DNA from: Chloroflexota bacterium
GTDB lineage: Bacteria > Chloroflexota > Limnocylindria > P2-11E
Direction: 5' to 3'
Length of the DNA: 6,584 bases
Assembly (NCBI GenBank): GCA_005881085.1
Contig: VBGU01000043.1
Coordinates: forward strand, 482 to 7,065
Translations under genes and position numbers: made by a program
Part shown: positions 4,709-6,584 of the stretch, piece after piece
Layout of the letters: the number at the start of each line of letters is the position of its first letter
Position numbering within the stretch: the first letter of the stretch is position 1
The notes under the pieces: model-generated
Told to the model about the DNA's origin: nothing
The model's database searches: none
Seen by the model: the letters and a program-made list of their open reading frames with translations, nothing else

Positions 4709-5980
4709 GTGAGGGGTGCGCGGCTCGTCCTGCTCGCGTCGATCCTCGTGTCGGCATGCGCGCCGGCGGGGACACAGCGCGGCGCGCCAGATCAGACCGC
4801 CGACGCCGTGGGCGCCACGGCGACCGTCGCGCCCACGGCATCGCCGGTCCCGCTGACCATCGCGAGCTCGAGTTACGGAGCGCTCGAGTTGAAAACGCTG
4901 CCGGGTGACAGCTGCGATGTCGCGATCAAGGTCGAGCCAGGCGTCTTCGGCGACGGCCCGCCCAAGACGCTCGCTGGAAGAGCCGACGCGACCGGGACCG
5001 TGAGCTTCACGTACGCGGCGCCACTCGTTCCCGCCGGCAATGGGCGGCACGAGGTGACCTGCACCGGCGCGGTGGGCGCGCGCAGCACGTGGTCGCAGTT
5101 CGACATCGGTCTCAGGACCCTCGACGCGAAGAGCTTCACGGCGCGGGTCCAAGGCGTCGACCCGATCACTGGCCTCGACGGTCTCACCGCCAAGCTCGAC
5201 CCATCACTCGTCGCCGCGCGCGATGCGAGCGTGGCGCGGCTCAACAACACGCTCGTCAAGGAGTGGTCCGCGGCCACGAGGGGACTCGGCGCGCTGAAGC
5301 TCGTGCCGTCATCGGCGGACATCGTCATCTATGTCGTACCGGGACGGAGCAATTCGGTGCACCTCACTTCGCCGGATGGCTCCCAGCGGATCCTTCTTTT
5401 CATGGTCGACGACCTCGGCCCCGTCTCGACCGAGAACTCCGTCGCGGTGGCTCTGCACGAGCTCGGTCACATCTGGTGCTGCCGTGGCTCCGATGCCGGA
5501 CCGGATGGGCACTGGCTCACATCGATCGCTGACCCGCTTCTTCAGGGCGTCGATCGCTTCGGCCTGATGACGCATCCGGTGACCTGTCTCGTGTTCCCGG
5601 GATTCGTCACGTGCCCGAATCGTTTCAGCGAGCGCGAGCTACACACCATGGGGTTCGCCGAGGTCCCACCGCCCCCGGCCGACCCGTGTGTCACACAGGC
5701 GAACGCCCTGGTCACCAAGATCACCGCCCTCGACGCGAGCCTTACGTCCACCCGCGCGACGATTGATGCGACCAACGCGCGCCTAGGGAACATCGAGGGG
5801 CAGATCGCATCGATGGAGCGCGCTTATCCCGGCGGTATGCCGCCGGACGTCTATGCCGTCTACACGTCGCTGATCAACCAGTACAACGGTCTTGTGAACG
5901 AGAACAACGCTCGCGTCGACGCCTTCAATCAGGACCTCGATCAGCGGAACGCTCTCGCACGACAGCCGCTGAGTTGCTGA
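4709..5980 (+). CDS. Secreted lipoprotein with HExxH zinc-metallopeptidase motif
   Basis: I do not recognise a named family. The 423-aa protein has a lipoprotein signal peptide: basic start, hydrophobic LVLLASILVSA, lipobox V14-S15-A16-C17. It should therefore be anchored on the outside of the cytoplasmic membrane. A Thr/Ala/Pro-rich linker (about 26-48) leads to a beta-rich, possibly Ig-like region at about 49-135 with C69 and C118, which could form a disulfide. A central domain has H250-E251-L-G-H254, a candidate third ligand H268 (or H289), and F-G-L-M287-T-H289, resembling a Met-turn; C257, C258, C293 and C302 lie in this region. The FSERELHTMGF segment follows. The C-terminus, about 330-420, is helical and Asn/Asp/Gln-rich, bounded by C327 and the final residue C423. 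The start is GTG at 4709 without a Shine-Dalgarno sequence, 53 nt after rny. The metallopeptidase role is inferred from the motif; the substrate is unknown. Confidence 0.85.
   Translation: MRGARLVLLASILVSACAPAGTQRGAPDQTADAVGATATVAPTASPVPLTIASSSYGALELKTLPGDSCDVAIKVEPGVFGDGPPKTLAGRADATGTVSFTYAAPLVPAGNGRHEVTCTGAVGARSTWSQFDIGLRTLDAKSFTARVQGVDPITGLDGLTAKLDPSLVAARDASVARLNNTLVKEWSAATRGLGALKLVPSSADIVIYVVPGRSNSVHLTSPDGSQRILLFMVDDLGPVSTENSVAVALHELGHIWCCRGSDAGPDGHWLTSIADPLLQGVDRFGLMTHPVTCLVFPGFVTCPNRFSERELHTMGFAEVPPPPADPCVTQANALVTKITALDASLTSTRATIDATNARLGNIEGQIASMERAYPGGMPPDVYAVYTSLINQYNGLVNENNARVDAFNQDLDQRNALARQPLSC
4805..4839 (+). repeat. Long hairpin inside the lipoprotein coding sequence
   Basis: GCCGTGGGCGC (4805-4815) and GCGCCCACGGC (4829-4839) are a perfect 11-bp inverted repeat. 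The interior continues with a C/C mismatch and a 4-bp stem ACGG/CCGT closing a CGA loop, so 35 nt fold almost completely. It encodes part of the low-complexity linker (about residues 33-44) just after the signal peptide. It may be a messenger structure or a chance result of Ala/Thr/Val/Gly codons. Confidence 0.6.
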
Positions 5981-5996
5981 CCCTCGCTCGCACGCG

Positions 5997-6584
5997 ATGA
6001 AGGTCCTCTTCGTCGGCGATGTCGTAGGGAAGCCCGGTCGTCAAGCGGTCGCGGCGCTCGTTCCCGCGATCAAGCGGGAGGAACGCATCGACCTCGCGAT
6101 CGTTAACGGTGAGAACGCCGCGGGTGGCGCGGGACTAACGGGTGAGATCGCGCGCGAGATTCACGACGCGGGCGCGGACGTCATCACTAACGGGAATCAC
6201 GTCTGGGACCAGCGGGCATTTCTCAAAGAGATCGACACGCTCGGGTACTGCGTTCGCCCACTGAACCTTCCGCCGGGGAATCCTGGCAAAGGCTGGGTCA
6301 TCCAGAACGGAGCGCTCGTCGTGAACGCGATCGGGCGTGTCTTCATGGCCGAGCAGGACGACCCGTTCCGCGCTGTCGATGCGCTTCTCGCGGAGCTCGG
6401 TGAGGGCGCGCCGAAAATACGCATCCTCGACTGGCACGCGGAAGCGACGAGCGAGAAGCTCGCGATGGGGTGGCACCTCGACGGGCGGTTTTCGGCCGTG
6501 CTCGGGAGCCACACCCATGTGCCGACCGCGGATGCGCGGATCCTCCCGCAGGGAACCGCGCTCGTCGCTGACGCCGGCATGGTC
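5997..6584 (+). CDS. ymdB: YmdB-family metallophosphoesterase (TIGR00282 type), 5' part
   Basis: YmdB is a cytoplasmic dinuclear-metal phosphoesterase that hydrolyses 2',3'-cyclic nucleotides in vitro and affects biofilm and motility decisions in Bacillus subtilis. The first 196 codons are present and the gene runs off the right edge. The conserved metal-site residues sit where the family has them: D8 in GDVVG, E39-N40 in NGENAAGG, N67-H68 in NGNHVWD, H147 in DWHAEATSEK, and H172/H174 in SHTHVPTAD. The start is ATG at 5997, 16 nt after the lipoprotein stop, with no clear Shine-Dalgarno sequence, so coupling or operon translation is likely. The rny-ymdB neighbourhood is common in bacteria; here one gene separates them. 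Confidence 0.96.
   Translation, partial: MKVLFVGDVVGKPGRQAVAALVPAIKREERIDLAIVNGENAAGGAGLTGEIAREIHDAGADVITNGNHVWDQRAFLKEIDTLGYCVRPLNLPPGNPGKGWVIQNGALVVNAIGRVFMAEQDDPFRAVDALLAELGEGAPKIRILDWHAEATSEKLAMGWHLDGRFSAVLGSHTHVPTADARILPQGTALVADAGMV

Noticed and set aside
4188..4841. 217-codon minus-strand frame over the rny 3' end and the lipoprotein start
   Set aside because: It is antisense to two supported genes, with Arg-rich shadow composition and no domain.
1..6584. CRISPR array, transposon, tRNA or prophage
   Set aside because: No regularly spaced repeats, terminal inverted repeats with a transposase, cloverleaf-like sequence or phage genes were seen by eye on either strand.

Overview
The window is G+C-rich bacterial chromosome, probably from a Chloroflexota-like lineage. 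That assignment is inferred from gene content: recA-recX, RNase Y next to YmdB, strong G/C bias at third codon positions and frequent GTG starts. RNase Y argues against many high-GC Actinobacteria. No rRNA or other marker here fixes the taxonomy. No tRNA, rRNA, IS element, CRISPR array or phage gene was seen.

Left block (1-1165, + strand): the 3' two thirds of recA, followed by recX, whose GTG start lies 14 nt inside recA. This is the usual recombinase plus RecA-modulator pair.

Middle block (1128-2903, - strand, convergent with recX): reading leftward, a pterin-4a-carbinolamine dehydratase, then an unrecognised soluble 162-aa protein joined to it by a TGATG stop/start overlap, then a 235-nt gap, then a membrane CDP-alcohol phosphatidyltransferase-type enzyme whose 3' end overlaps recX by 38 nt. 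The gap holds only a weak 48-codon ORF with one hydrophobic segment.

Divergent intergenic region (2904-3122): a very stable G/C mini-hairpin, an operator-like inverted repeat, a possible -10 element, and two RNA hairpins in the presumed rny leader, followed by a good Shine-Dalgarno sequence.

Right block (3123-6584, + strand): rny (RNase Y, 510 aa), a secreted lipoprotein with an HExxH zinc-protease motif and a C-terminal helical region, and the start of ymdB (a dinuclear-metal phosphoesterase), which runs off the window. The rny and ymdB genes are neighbours in many bacteria. Here the lipoprotein gene sits between them with short gaps (53 and 16 nt), so the three may be co-transcribed.

Most genes are ordinary housekeeping genes. 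The parts that deserve a second look are the structured rny leader, the lipoprotein metalloprotease between rny and ymdB, the unknown gene coupled to the dehydratase, and a 35-nt hairpin inside the lipoprotein coding sequence. I found no clear evidence for a wholly new multi-gene system.
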